Shown here piece after piece: positions 1 through 8,556 of a stretch of DNA of 64,000 nucleotides (the stretch's first letter is position 1; each line of letters opens with the position of its first letter). This stretch comes from Streptomyces zinciresistens K42 (GTDB lineage Bacteria; Actinomycetota; Actinomycetes; Streptomycetales; Streptomycetaceae). The DNA lies in the NCBI RefSeq assembly GCF_000225525.1, contig NZ_AGBF01000024.1, forward strand, positions 1 to 64,000, in the 5' to 3' direction. The notes under the pieces were generated by a model. It had not been told where the DNA came from and searched no databases. It saw only the letters and a program-made list of their open reading frames with translations. The position numbers were made by a program, and so were the translations under genes.

Positions 1-51
1 CGGCCCGGCGTGGGGCCGCCGGGCCGCGGGGCGCCGGGCGGCCGGGCGGGC

Positions 52-1152
52 TCAGTGCGCGATGTCGGCGTAGCCCTCGACCTCGCGCGGGTCGCGGGTG
101 CCGGGGCCGACGTAGCGGGCGGAGGGGCGGACGAGGCGGCCGGTGCGCTTCTGCTCCAGGATGTGCGCCGACCAGCCCGCCGTACGGGCGCAGCTGAACA
201 TGGACGTGAACATGTGCGCCGGGACCTCGGCGAAGTCCAGGACGATGGCCGCCCAGAACTCGACGTTGGTGGCGAGGACGCGGTCGGGACGGCGGCTGTG
301 CAGCTCGGCCAGGGCCGCCTTCTCCAGGGCCTCGGCGACCTCGAAGCGCGGGGCCCCCAGCTCCCGCGCGGTGCGGCGCAGGACGCGGGCGCGCGGGTCC
401 TCGGCGCGGTAGACGCGGTGGCCGAAGCCCATCAGGCGCTCGCCGCGGTCGAGGGTCCGGCGCACATAGGCGTCGGCGTCTCCGGTGCGCTCGATCTCCT
501 CGATCATGTGCAGGACCCGCGAGGGGGCGCCGCCGTGCAGCGGGCCGGACATCGCGCCCACGGCGCCGGAGAGCGCCGCGGCCACGTCGGCGCCCGTGGA
601 GGCGATCACGCGGGCGGTGAAGGTGGAGGCGTTCATGCCGTGCTCGGCGGCGGAGGTCCAGTAGGCGTCGACGGCGGCGACGTGCCGGGGGTCCGGCTCG
701 CCGCGCCAGCGGATCATGAAGCGCTCGACGACGGACCGCGCCTTGTCGATCTCGCGCTGCGGGACCATCGGCAGCCCCTGGCCGCGCGCGGACTGGGCCA
801 CGTAGGACAGGGCCATGACGGCGGCGCGGGCCAGGTCGTCGCGGGCCCGGCCCTCGTCGATGTCCAGCAGGGGCCTCAGGCCCCAGACCGGCGCGAGCAT
901 GGCGAGGGCGGACTGGACGTCGACGCGGATGTCGCCGGAGTGCACGGGGATCGGGAACGGTTCGGCGGGCGGCAGGCCGGGGCGGAAGGCGCCGTCGACG
1001 AGCAGGCCCCAGACGTTGCCGAACGAGACGTGGCCGACCAGATCCTCGATGTCGACGCCCCGGTACCGCAGCGCGCCGCCCTCCTTGTCCGGTTCGGCGA
1101 TCTCCGTCTCGAACGCGACGACTCCCTCTAGTCCGGGTACGAAGTCGGACAT
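52..1152 (-). CDS. citrate synthase (type 2 / citrate synthase-like)
   Basis: 366-aa citrate synthase-fold enzyme, expected to condense acetyl-CoA (or propionyl-CoA) with oxaloacetate in the cytosol. The catalytic histidines sit in AAEHGMNAS (H171), GPLHGGAPS (H206) and MGFGHRVYR (H245), and the catalytic Asp in LDFAEVPAHM (D306). The ATG at 1152 was chosen because GAGGAG lies just upstream and the MSDFVPGLEG start fits the family; the frame stays open further upstream, but that part is low-complexity. Length matches short actinobacterial citrate synthases rather than the ~430-aa main enzyme. It is transcribed divergently from pdxH. Whether it is a true citrate or a methylcitrate synthase cannot be told from sequence alone. 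Confidence 0.9.
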   Translation of the reverse strand: MSDFVPGLEGVVAFETEIAEPDKEGGALRYRGVDIEDLVGHVSFGNVWGLLVDGAFRPGLPPAEPFPIPVHSGDIRVDVQSALAMLAPVWGLRPLLDIDEGRARDDLARAAVMALSYVAQSARGQGLPMVPQREIDKARSVVERFMIRWRGEPDPRHVAAVDAYWTSAAEHGMNASTFTARVIASTGADVAAALSGAVGAMSGPLHGGAPSRVLHMIEEIERTGDADAYVRRTLDRGERLMGFGHRVYRAEDPRARVLRRTARELGAPRFEVAEALEKAALAELHSRRPDRVLATNVEFWAAIVLDFAEVPAHMFTSMFSCARTAGWSAHILEQKRTGRLVRPSARYVGPGTRDPREVEGYADIAH

Positions 1153-1432
1153 CAGGCGGCTCCTCGTGATGGGTGCGACGGATGGGGTTGCGGATGGTGC
1201 GAGCTGCGGGTGGTGCGAGTGGTGGGTGGTGCGAGCGGTGGGTGGTACGGGCACGGGTGGGCGGGCGCACGCGGGACGCACGCCCGGTGGATCCACGGTC
1301 ACGGACCCGGACTCCGGCGCACCGGCCGGTCCGGGCCTCTGCGGACTCGCGGTCCGGGGCGTACCCCTGTGATGCCCCGTACGGCCCGCGCTCATCCGAC
1401 CGGAACGTCATCGGGTCACCACAAGATATCCC

Positions 1433-1492
1433 TGAGTGCCACCTTTGGGGAGCCCTTGCGGCACTCAGTGCCACTCAATGCCACTCATTGAC
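1433..1492. promoter_or_regulatory. iterated 10-bp motif between citrate synthase and pdxH (candidate operator)
   Basis: The 387-bp gap 1153-1539 holds no convincing gene. It contains three head-to-tail copies of a 10-bp motif: ACTCAGTGCC (1463-1472), ACTCAATGCC (1473-1482) and ACTCATTGAC (1483-1492). An inverted arm TGAGTGCC at 1433-1440 faces GGCACTCA at 1460-1467. A period of exactly one helical turn suggests cooperative binding of a regulator to one DNA face. It lies 47-107 bp upstream of the pdxH start and about 280 bp upstream of the citrate synthase start. No known regulator could be assigned. Confidence 0.5.
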
Positions 1493-1539
1493 GTGGAACA
1501 CCGGCGGACGGCGCGCGCCGCATGAGGCAGGATGACGGC

Positions 1540-2229
1540 GTGACCGACCGAGACGACCTCCCCCTCGATCCCGCCGAGCCGGTGCCCGACCCGGCCGCCA
1601 TGCGCAAGCACTACCGCGCCGAGGGCCTCGCGGAGACGGACCTGGCCGCCACCCCGGTGGGGCAGTTCGCGCGCTGGTTCCGGCAGGCCGCGACGGAGGC
1701 CCGCCTCTTCGAGCCGAACGCGATGGTCGTCTCGACCGCGGACGCCGAGGGGCGCCCCGCCTCCCGCACGGTGCTGCTCAAGCAGTTCGACGAGCGGGGC
1801 TTCGTCTTCTACACCAACTACGACTCGCGCAAGGCCCGCGACCTCGCCGCGAACCCGTACGTGTCGCTGCTGTTCCCCTGGCACCCGATGGGCCGCCAGG
1901 TCCTCGTCTCGGGCGTCGCGCGGCGCACCGGACGCGACGAGACGGCCGCGTACTTCCGCACTCGCCCGCACGGCTCCCAGCTGGGCGCGTGGGCCAGCGC
2001 CCAGTCGTCGGTCATCGCCTCCCGCACCGAGCTGGACGCCTCCTACGCGGAGCTGGCCGCCCGCTATCCCGAGGGCGAGCGGGTGCCGGTCCCGCCGCAC
2101 TGGGGCGGCTTCCGGGTGGCGCCGCGCACGGTGGAGTTCTGGCAGGGGCGGGAGAACCGGCTGCACGACCGGCTGCGCTACGTGGCCGGGCAGGACGGCA
2201 GCTGGCGGGTGGAGCGGCTGAGCCCCTGA
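1540..2229 (+). CDS. pdxH: pyridoxamine 5'-phosphate oxidase
   Basis: 229-aa FMN-dependent oxidase converting PNP/PMP to pyridoxal 5'-phosphate, the last step of B6 salvage. The FMN-binding split-barrel starts near [10 protein letters not shown], followed by [13 protein letters not shown] and [10 protein letters not shown]. The C-terminal dimerisation region contains the family signature [14 protein letters not shown] and ends WRVERLSP. The GTG at 1540 is preferred because GAGGCAGG sits 8 nt upstream; an in-frame ATG at 1522 has no Shine-Dalgarno. Length is typical of bacterial PdxH. Confidence 0.95.
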   Translation: MTDRDDLPLDPAEPVPDPAAMRKHYRAEGLAETDLAATPVGQFARWFRQAATEARLFEPNAMVVSTADAEGRPASRTVLLKQFDERGFVFYTNYDSRKARDLAANPYVSLLFPWHPMGRQVLVSGVARRTGRDETAAYFRTRPHGSQLGAWASAQSSVIASRTELDASYAELAARYPEGERVPVPPHWGGFRVAPRTVEFWQGRENRLHDRLRYVAGQDGSWRVERLSP

Positions 2230-2244
2230 GCGCGCCGCCCGCCG

Positions 2245-2859
2245 TCACCTCAGCGAGTCCTCCACCAGCGCCGACCACTGCGCCACCACGCGCGCGCGGC
2301 GCACGGCGTCGTCGGTGAGCAGATTGGCCAGGCCCAGGCCGCGGGCCATGTCCAGCAGGCCCTGGACCGTCTCCCGCACGCCGGGCCGGGACTCGTCGGC
2401 GCCGAGCAGGTCCACGGCGACGCGGTGGCTCTCGCGGCCCACCCGGGCCTCCAGCTCGGTGACCCGGGGGCGCAGCTGCTCCTCGTCGGAGGCGGCCACC
2501 CACAGATGCAGGGCGGCGCGGAACAGCGGGCCGGTGTAGAGGTCCACCAGGGCGGAGACGACGGCGTGCCGGTCGTCGGCGGCGCCCTCGGGGAAGAGCC
2601 GGCGCAGGGCCGTCGAGCGTTCCTCCGCGACGTACTCGACGGCCGCCGTGAAGAGGTCCTCGCGGGTCGGGAAGTGGTGCTGGGCCGCGCCGCGCGAGAC
2701 GCCCGCGCGCTCGGCGACCGCGGAGACCGTGGAGCCCGCCCAGCCGTGCTCGGCCAGGCACGCCACGGCGGCCTCCAGGAGCCGCTGCCGGGTGGCGCGG
2801 CTGCGGTCCTGCTTGGGCACGCGGTCCGTGCGGTCCACGCGGTCGCCGACTGTGCTCAC
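2245..2859 (-). CDS. TetR/AcrR family repressor of the acyl-CoA operon
   Basis: 204-aa TetR-family regulator. The N-terminal helix-turn-helix is visible in STVSAVAERAGVSRGAAQHHF (about residues 40-62), followed by an all-helical ligand domain. The GTG at 2859 overlaps the TGA of the crotonase gene (GTGA) with GGAG upstream, so it is translationally coupled as the last gene of the operon starting at 11029. A palindrome typical of acyl-CoA-responsive TetR operators lies at the operon promoter (11104-11123). Autoregulation by a pathway acyl-CoA is therefore the simplest inference. Confidence 0.9.
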   Translation of the reverse strand: MSTVGDRVDRTDRVPKQDRSRATRQRLLEAAVACLAEHGWAGSTVSAVAERAGVSRGAAQHHFPTREDLFTAAVEYVAEERSTALRRLFPEGAADDRHAVVSALVDLYTGPLFRAALHLWVAASDEEQLRPRVTELEARVGRESHRVAVDLLGADESRPGVRETVQGLLDMARGLGLANLLTDDAVRRARVVAQWSALVEDSLR

Positions 2860-3590
2860 ACCACCCACTCCGGATCCCGTCGTTCGAGGAAGGCCGTCAT
2901 CCCCTCGCGGGCCTGGGGCGAGGAGAACAGCCGGGCCGAGAGCGCGGTCAGGGCGGCCGCGTCCCGGTCGAAGGTCTCCAGCACCTTAGCCGTGAGCAGC
3001 GTTTTCGTCTCGGCCAGGGCCTGCGGGCAGGAGCGGCGCAGCCCGTCCAGGACCGGGGCCAGCACCGCGTCGACGTCCTCGCCCGCCGCGGTCAGCAGGC
3101 CGACGCGGACCGCCTCGGCGGCGTCGAGGCGTTCACCGGTGAGGAAGTAGCGGGCCAGCGCGCGCGGGTCGGCGCGCGGCAGGACAGGCAGCGAGATCAC
3201 CGCGGGGGCCACCCCGATGCGCACCTCGGTGAAGGCGAAGGTCGCCGTGTGCGAGGCGGCCGCGATGTCGCACGCGGCGAGCAGGCCGACGCCGCCCGCG
3301 CGTACGTGCCCGGTGACGCGGGCCACGACCGGTAGGGGCAGTGCGACGAGCTGCCGCAGCAGCGCCACCAGCGCGTCCGGCGCCGGGGGGTCGCGCAGGT
3401 CGGCGCCCGCGCAGAAGGTGGTGCCGGTGTGGGTGAGGACGACCGCGCGGACGCCGGCGTCCTGCGCGCAGTCCGCGAGGGCGTCCGAGAGCGCGGCCAC
3501 CAGGGCCGCCGAGAGCGCGTTGCGGGTGTCCGGGGAGTCGAGGCTCAGGGTCTGCACGCCGCGGGTGCGGGTGCGGCCGATCGGTGTCAT
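2856..3590 (-). CDS. enoyl-CoA hydratase/isomerase (crotonase) family protein
   Basis: 244-aa crotonase-fold protein. The first oxyanion-hole region is GTTFCAGADLRD; the second is in HVRAGGVGLLAACDIAAA. The FAFTEVRIGVAP segment carries the usual glutamate position of hydratases. ATG at 3590 has GGAG 6-10 nt upstream. The 290-bp stretch 3591-3880 between it and the dehydrogenase gene is unusually long for this operon and consists of GC-rich, self-complementary sequence with no supported gene. In the Atu/Liu type of pathway the role would be hydration of a glutaconyl-CoA-type intermediate; the actual substrate is unknown. Confidence 0.87.
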   Translation of the reverse strand: MTPIGRTRTRGVQTLSLDSPDTRNALSAALVAALSDALADCAQDAGVRAVVLTHTGTTFCAGADLRDPPAPDALVALLRQLVALPLPVVARVTGHVRAGGVGLLAACDIAAASHTATFAFTEVRIGVAPAVISLPVLPRADPRALARYFLTGERLDAAEAVRVGLLTAAGEDVDAVLAPVLDGLRRSCPQALAETKTLLTAKVLETFDRDAAALTALSARLFSSPQAREGMTAFLERRDPEWVV

Positions 3591-3880
3591 GTGCGCTCCG
3601 TGGGTTCTCGGGCGGCCCGCGGTTCGCGGCGCGGGGCACGGCGTCGGGGAAGGCGGACCGGCGGACCGGCTCGCCGGGGGCGGCGTGTTCGGCGGCGTGC
3701 GCCGCCACCGCGTCCCCGGCCGGCCGGCGCCCGGCCGGCGCCCGGCGGACGACGGGGGCGTGCGGGATCTCGTCGCCGGCGTCGTGGCGGGCGGGGGAGT
3801 TCCGCGGCCGGGACGTCCGCGTACCCGCCGTGGAACGCGGTTCCTCCTCGTGCGGCGGCACGGGCGCCCCCGGGGGCCGT

Positions 3881-5020
3881 TCAGTACGACTTGGGCAGGC
3901 CCAGGGTCTGGTGCGAGACGTAGTTGAGGATCATCTCCCGGCTCACCGGGGCGATCCGGGAGACGCGGGCCGCGGTGATCAGCGAGGCGAGCCCGAACTC
4001 GCGGGTGAGTCCGTTGCCGCCGAGGGTGTGCACGGCCTGGTCGACGGCCCTCACACAGGCTTCCCCGGCCGCGTACTTGGCCATGTTGGCGGCCTCCCCC
4101 GCGCCGGCGTCGTCCCCGGCGTCGTAGAGACCGGCCGCCTTCTGCATCATCAGGCGGGCCAGTTCGAGGTCGATGTGGGCCTGGGCGAGGGGGTGCGCGA
4201 TGGCCTGGTGGGCGCCGATGGGGGCCTTCCAGACGGTGCGCTCGCGGGCGTACTCCACGGCCCTGGCCAGGGCGTGGCGGCCCATGCCGATCGCGAAGGC
4301 GGCCGTCATCACGCGCTCGGGGTTGAGTCCGGCGAACAGCTGGAGCAGGCCCGCGTCCTCGTCGCCGACGAGGGCGTCGGCGGGCAGCCGGACCTCGTCC
4401 AGGGTCAGCTCGAACTGCTTCTCGGCGGCGTCGAGTTCCATGTCGATCTGCCGCCGCCGGAAGCCCTCCGTCTCCCGCGGGACGATGAACAGGCAGGGCT
4501 TGAGGCTGCCGGTGCGCGCGTCCGCGGTCCGGCCGACGATCAGGGTGGCGTCGGCGATGTCGACGCCGGATATGAAGACCTTGCGCCCGGTGAGCAGCCA
4601 GTCCCCGGTCGCCTCCTCGCGGCGGGCGGTGGTGGTGATGCGGTGGCTGTTGGAGCCGGCGTCGGGCTCGGTGATGCCGAAGGCCATGGTGCGGGTGCCG
4701 TCGGCGAGGCCGGGGAGCCACCGGCGCTTCTGGTCCTCGGTGCCGAAGCGGGCGATGACCGTGCCGCAGATCGCCGGGGAGACGACCATCATCAGCAACG
4801 GGCAGCCGGCGGCGCCGAGTTCTTCGAGGACGAGGGAGAGTTCGGCGATGCCGCCGCCTCCGCCGCCGTACTCCTCGGGCAGGTTGACGCCGAGGTAGCC
4901 GAGTTTCGCGGCCTCCGACCAGAGGGCTTCCCGGTCGTAGGCGCGGCCGTGGCGTCTGCCCAGGGCGGCTACCGCGGATCGCAGGGCCTTGTGTTCCTCG
5001 GTTTCGACGATGGCGGGCAT
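3881..5020 (-). CDS. acyl-CoA dehydrogenase
   Basis: 379-aa flavoprotein of the acyl-CoA dehydrogenase family. Domain order is the N-terminal helical domain (YLGVNLPEEYGGGGG), the middle beta domain with FAD-contacting FGITEPDAGSNSH, then the C-terminal helices with GGNGLTREF, where the Glu is the expected catalytic base. ATG at 5020 is chosen for AAGGAG 5-9 nt upstream; an in-frame GTG at 5065 would add 15 low-complexity residues. It sits between biotin carboxylase and crotonase genes, the position held by citronellyl-CoA or isovaleryl-CoA dehydrogenase in Atu/Liu clusters. Confidence 0.92.
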   Translation of the reverse strand: MPAIVETEEHKALRSAVAALGRRHGRAYDREALWSEAAKLGYLGVNLPEEYGGGGGGIAELSLVLEELGAAGCPLLMMVVSPAICGTVIARFGTEDQKRRWLPGLADGTRTMAFGITEPDAGSNSHRITTTARREEATGDWLLTGRKVFISGVDIADATLIVGRTADARTGSLKPCLFIVPRETEGFRRRQIDMELDAAEKQFELTLDEVRLPADALVGDEDAGLLQLFAGLNPERVMTAAFAIGMGRHALARAVEYARERTVWKAPIGAHQAIAHPLAQAHIDLELARLMMQKAAGLYDAGDDAGAGEAANMAKYAAGEACVRAVDQAVHTLGGNGLTREFGLASLITAARVSRIAPVSREMILNYVSHQTLGLPKSY

Positions 5021-5102
5021 GGGGCTCCTTCCGGGGGCGGGTCTGCTGTGGCTGGTCGCGCTCACGCGGCGGCGGCCGCGCGTCCGGTGCGGTCCGGCGT
5101 GC

Positions 5103-6947
5103 CTACGGGGCCGGCTGCACCACTGCCAGGAGGGCGCCGACGGTCACCTGGCGGCCGGGGGCGGCGTGCAGGGCGCTGAGCGTTCCCGAGGCCGGGGCCG
5201 AGATCCGGTGCTCCATCTTCATCGCCTCCAGCCACAGCAGGGGCTGACCGGCCTCGACTGCCGAGCCCTCCGTCAGGCCCTCGGCGACGCGCACCACGGT
5301 TCCCGGCATCGGCGCGAGCAGCGAGCCCGGCGCGTGCTGGGCCGCCGCCTCGGGGAAGCGGGGCAGCGCGGTCAGCCGGTCGGCGTTGACGTGGATCTCG
5401 TCGCCGTACCGCGCGACCTCGAACGTCCGCCGTACGCCGTCGGCTTCGAGGACGACGAGAGCGGCGTCGGCGTGCACGACGCGCACCCCGTCGGCCGCCA
5501 GGCCCGCGCGGGTGTGGTGGTAGCGGACCTCGGTCTCCTCCCCCGCGAGGAGGTAGCGCTTGGTCTGCGGCCGGGAGGGGAGGTTGCGGAAGCCGCCGAA
5601 GCGGGAGCGGCCGTGGGCGTCGGCGAGGGCCGCGGCGAGGGGGGCGAGCGGGTCGGGGGCGGGCTCGGTGAGTTCGGCGAGGTGGCGGCCGTAGAAGCCG
5701 GTGTCCATGCGCGCGGTGGTGAACTCCTCGTGCCGCAGGGAGCGGACGAGGAGGTCGCGGTTGGTGGGCGGGCCGTGGACGGCGGCGCGCTCCAGGGCCC
5801 CGGCGAGGGCGCGGACGGCCTCCGCGCGGGTGGGGGCGTGGGCGACGGCCTTGGCGAGCATCGGGTCGTAGTGGACGCCGATCTCGTCGCCGTCGGTGAA
5901 GCCGGAGTCCAGGCGGATGCCGCCGGGGACGGCGAGCCGGTGCAGGGTGCCGGTCTGCGGGGCCCAGTCGCGGGCCGGGTCCTCGGCGTACAGGCGGGCC
6001 TCGACGGCGTGGCCGCGCGCGGGCGGCGGTGCCTCGTCCAGGGCGTGCCCCTCGGCGACGCGGATCTGGAGGGCGACCAGGTCCACCCCGTACACGGCCT
6101 CGGTGACGGGGTGTTCGACCTGGAGGCGGGTGTTCATCTCCAGGAAGTGCGCGTCGCCCGCGGCGACGAGGAACTCGACGGTGCCGGCGCCGGTGTAGCC
6201 GACGGCCCGTGCGGCGCGGACCGCCATCTCGTGCAGGGACGCGGTGAGTTCGGGTGGCAGGCCGGGCGCGGGTGCCTCCTCGATCACCTTCTGGTGGCGG
6301 CGCTGGAGGGAGCAGTCCCGGGTGCCCAGGACCCAGACCGTGCCGTGGGTGTCGGCGAGGATCTGCACCTCGACGTGCCGGCCGTCCTCCAGGTAGGGCT
6401 CGACGAAGACCTCGCCGTCGCCGAAGGCTCCGCGGGCCTCGGCGCGCGCTCCGTCGAGTGCGGCGTCCAGGTCGGCGAGCCGGCGCACCACCCGCATCCC
6501 GCGTCCGCCGCCGCCCGCGGCGGCCTTCACCAGGACCGGCAGGTCGGCCTCGGTGACCTCGCGCAGCGGCTCGACGCCCATCAGCTCCTTGGCGCGCGTC
6601 TTGGACGCCATGGCCTCGATCGCCTCCGGCGAGGGGCCGATCCAGGTGAGTCCGGCGTCCAGGACCCGGCGGGCGAAGCCGGGGTTCTCGGAGAGGAAGC
6701 CGTAGCCGGGGTGCACGGCGTCGGCGCCCGCGGTGAGGGCCGCCCGCACGATCAGGTCGCCGCGCAGGTAGGTGTCGGAGGGCGCCGCACCCGGCAGCCG
6801 TACCGCGGTGTCGGCCGCGCGCGTGTGCAGGGCGCCGGCGTCGGCGTCCGCGTACACGGCGACCGTGCGGATGCCCGCCGCGCGGCAGGTGCGGAAGACC
6901 CGGCAGGCGATCTCGCCCCGGTTGGCCACGAGGACAGAAGTGATCAC
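5103..6947 (-). CDS. acyl-CoA carboxylase alpha subunit (biotin carboxylase + BCCP)
   Basis: 614-aa subunit combining biotin carboxylase and biotin carboxyl carrier domains. Visible are the N-terminal VLVANRGEIACRVFRT, the ATP-grasp glycine loop KAAAGGGGRGMRVV, the active-site block EMNTRLQVEHPVTE, and the C-terminal biotinylation site EAMKMEH. GTG at 6947 has GAGGA upstream and lies 10 bp after the stop of the carboxyltransferase gene. The stretch between KTRAKELM and TEADLPVLV looks a few residues shorter than in typical carboxylases. It should carboxylate acyl-CoA with its partner subunit encoded just upstream. Confidence 0.93.
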   Translation of the reverse strand: MITSVLVANRGEIACRVFRTCRAAGIRTVAVYADADAGALHTRAADTAVRLPGAAPSDTYLRGDLIVRAALTAGADAVHPGYGFLSENPGFARRVLDAGLTWIGPSPEAIEAMASKTRAKELMGVEPLREVTEADLPVLVKAAAGGGGRGMRVVRRLADLDAALDGARAEARGAFGDGEVFVEPYLEDGRHVEVQILADTHGTVWVLGTRDCSLQRRHQKVIEEAPAPGLPPELTASLHEMAVRAARAVGYTGAGTVEFLVAAGDAHFLEMNTRLQVEHPVTEAVYGVDLVALQIRVAEGHALDEAPPPARGHAVEARLYAEDPARDWAPQTGTLHRLAVPGGIRLDSGFTDGDEIGVHYDPMLAKAVAHAPTRAEAVRALAGALERAAVHGPPTNRDLLVRSLRHEEFTTARMDTGFYGRHLAELTEPAPDPLAPLAAALADAHGRSRFGGFRNLPSRPQTKRYLLAGEETEVRYHHTRAGLAADGVRVVHADAALVVLEADGVRRTFEVARYGDEIHVNADRLTALPRFPEAAAQHAPGSLLAPMPGTVVRVAEGLTEGSAVEAGQPLLWLEAMKMEHRISAPASGTLSALHAAPGRQVTVGALLAVVQPAP

Positions 6948-6957
6948 GGGTGGTTCC

Positions 6958-8556
6958 TCACATCCGGAAGACGCCGAAGCCACCGCGCGCGCCCTCGTAG
7001 GGCGCGGTGTGGAGGGCGGACAGGCACACGCCGAGGACCGTGCGGGTGTCGCGGGGGTCGATGACCCCGTCGTCGTACAGCCGCCCGGACAGGAACATCG
7101 GCAGGGACTCGGACTCGATCTGCTGCTCCACCATGGCCCGCAGCGCCGCGTCGCCCTCCTCGTCGTACGGCAGTCCCTTCGCGGCGGCCGACTGGCGGGC
7201 GACGATCGACAGGACGCCGGCGAGCTGCTGCGGGCCCATGACGGCCGACTTGGCGCTGGGCCACGCGAACAGGAAGCGGGGGTCGTAGGCGCGGCCGCAC
7301 ATGCCGTAGTGGCCGGCGCCGTAGGAGGCGCCCATGAGGACGGACAGGTGCGGTACGCGGCTGTTGCTGACCGCGTTGATCATCATGGCGCCGTGCTTGA
7401 TGATGCCGCCCTGCTCGTAGCGGCTGCCGACCATGTAGCCGGTGGTGTTGTGCAGGAACAGCAGCGGGATGTCGCGCTGGTTGGCGAGCTGGATGAACTG
7501 GGCGGCCTTCTGCGACTCCTCGCTGAACAGCACGCCCTGGGCGTTCGCCAGCACGCCGACCGGATAGCCGTGCAGCGCCGCCCAGCCGGTGACCAGGCTG
7601 GTGCCGTACAGCGGCTTGAACTCGTCGAAGTCGGAGGCGTCGACGACGCGGGCGACGACCTCGCGCGGGTCGAAGGGGGTGCGCAGATCGCCGGGGACGA
7701 TGCCGAGGAGGTCCTCGGGGTCGTACCTGGGGGGCTCGGCCGGGCCCGGATCGGGGTACGCCTTGCGGTGGTTGAGGCGGGCGACCACGCGCCGCGCCCG
7801 GTGCAGGGCGTCGGGTTCGTCGGCGGCGAAGTGGTCCGCGAGGCCGGACACGCGCGCGTGCATCTCGGCGCCGCCGAGGGACTCGTCGTCGCTCTCCTCG
7901 CCGGTGGCCATCTTCACCAGGGGCGGCCCGCCGAGGAACACCTTGGCGCGCTCCTTGACCATGATCACGTGGTCGGACAGGCCGGGCACGTAGGCGCCGC
8001 CCGCCGTCGAGTTGCCGAAGACGACCGCGACGGTGGGGATGCCGGCCGCCGACAGCCGCGTCAGGTCCCGGAAGATCGCGCCGCCGGGGATGAAGATCTC
8101 CTTCTGCGAGGGCAGGTCGGCGCCGCCGGACTCCACGAGGCTGATCACGGGCAGCCGGTTGGCGAGGGCGATGTCGTTGGCGCGCAGGGCCTTCTTCAGC
8201 GACCAGGGGTTGCTCGCGCCGCCGCGCACGGTCGGGTCGTTGGCGGTGATCAGGCACTCCACGCCCGCGACGGTGCCGATGCCGGTGACCAGGGAGGCGC
8301 CGACGGTGTGGTCGCTGCCCCAGGCGGCCAGCGGGGACAGTTCGAGGAACGGCGTGTCCGGATCGAGCAGCAGCTCGATCCGCTCGCGGGCGGGCAGCTT
8401 GCCCCGGCCGCGGTGGCGTTCGGCGTACTTGGGGCCGCCGCCCGCGAGGGCCTTGGCGTGCTCGGCGTCCAGGGCGGCGAGCTTGTCGAGCATGGCCTCG
8501 CGGTTGGCCCGGTGGCCGGGGTCGTCGGTGTCCAGGGTGGACGGCAGGACGGTCAC
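6958..8556 (-). CDS. acyl-CoA carboxylase beta subunit (carboxyltransferase)
   Basis: 532-aa carboxyltransferase. The N half has the acyl-CoA binding block HRGRGKLPARERIELLLD and VESGGADLP; NSTAGGAYVPG with FLGGPPLVKMATGE resembles methylcrotonyl- and geranyl-CoA carboxylase beta subunits more than propionyl-CoA PccB. The C half has FLHNTTGYMVGS and GAGHYGMCGRAYDPRF. GTG at 8556 overlaps the stop of the AtuA-like gene (GTGA). It forms a complex with the alpha subunit; preference for a branched, unsaturated acyl-CoA is inferred from this resemblance and from the operon. Confidence 0.92.
   Translation of the reverse strand: MTVLPSTLDTDDPGHRANREAMLDKLAALDAEHAKALAGGGPKYAERHRGRGKLPARERIELLLDPDTPFLELSPLAAWGSDHTVGASLVTGIGTVAGVECLITANDPTVRGGASNPWSLKKALRANDIALANRLPVISLVESGGADLPSQKEIFIPGGAIFRDLTRLSAAGIPTVAVVFGNSTAGGAYVPGLSDHVIMVKERAKVFLGGPPLVKMATGEESDDESLGGAEMHARVSGLADHFAADEPDALHRARRVVARLNHRKAYPDPGPAEPPRYDPEDLLGIVPGDLRTPFDPREVVARVVDASDFDEFKPLYGTSLVTGWAALHGYPVGVLANAQGVLFSEESQKAAQFIQLANQRDIPLLFLHNTTGYMVGSRYEQGGIIKHGAMMINAVSNSRVPHLSVLMGASYGAGHYGMCGRAYDPRFLFAWPSAKSAVMGPQQLAGVLSIVARQSAAAKGLPYDEEGDAALRAMVEQQIESESLPMFLSGRLYDDGVIDPRDTRTVLGVCLSALHTAPYEGARGGFGVFRM

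Noticed and set aside
10..1131. Long plus-strand open frame opposite citrate synthase
   Set aside because: A shadow of the real minus-strand gene: Gly/Ala/Arg-rich, no family motif. Similar high-GC shadow frames opposite nearly every gene were discarded.
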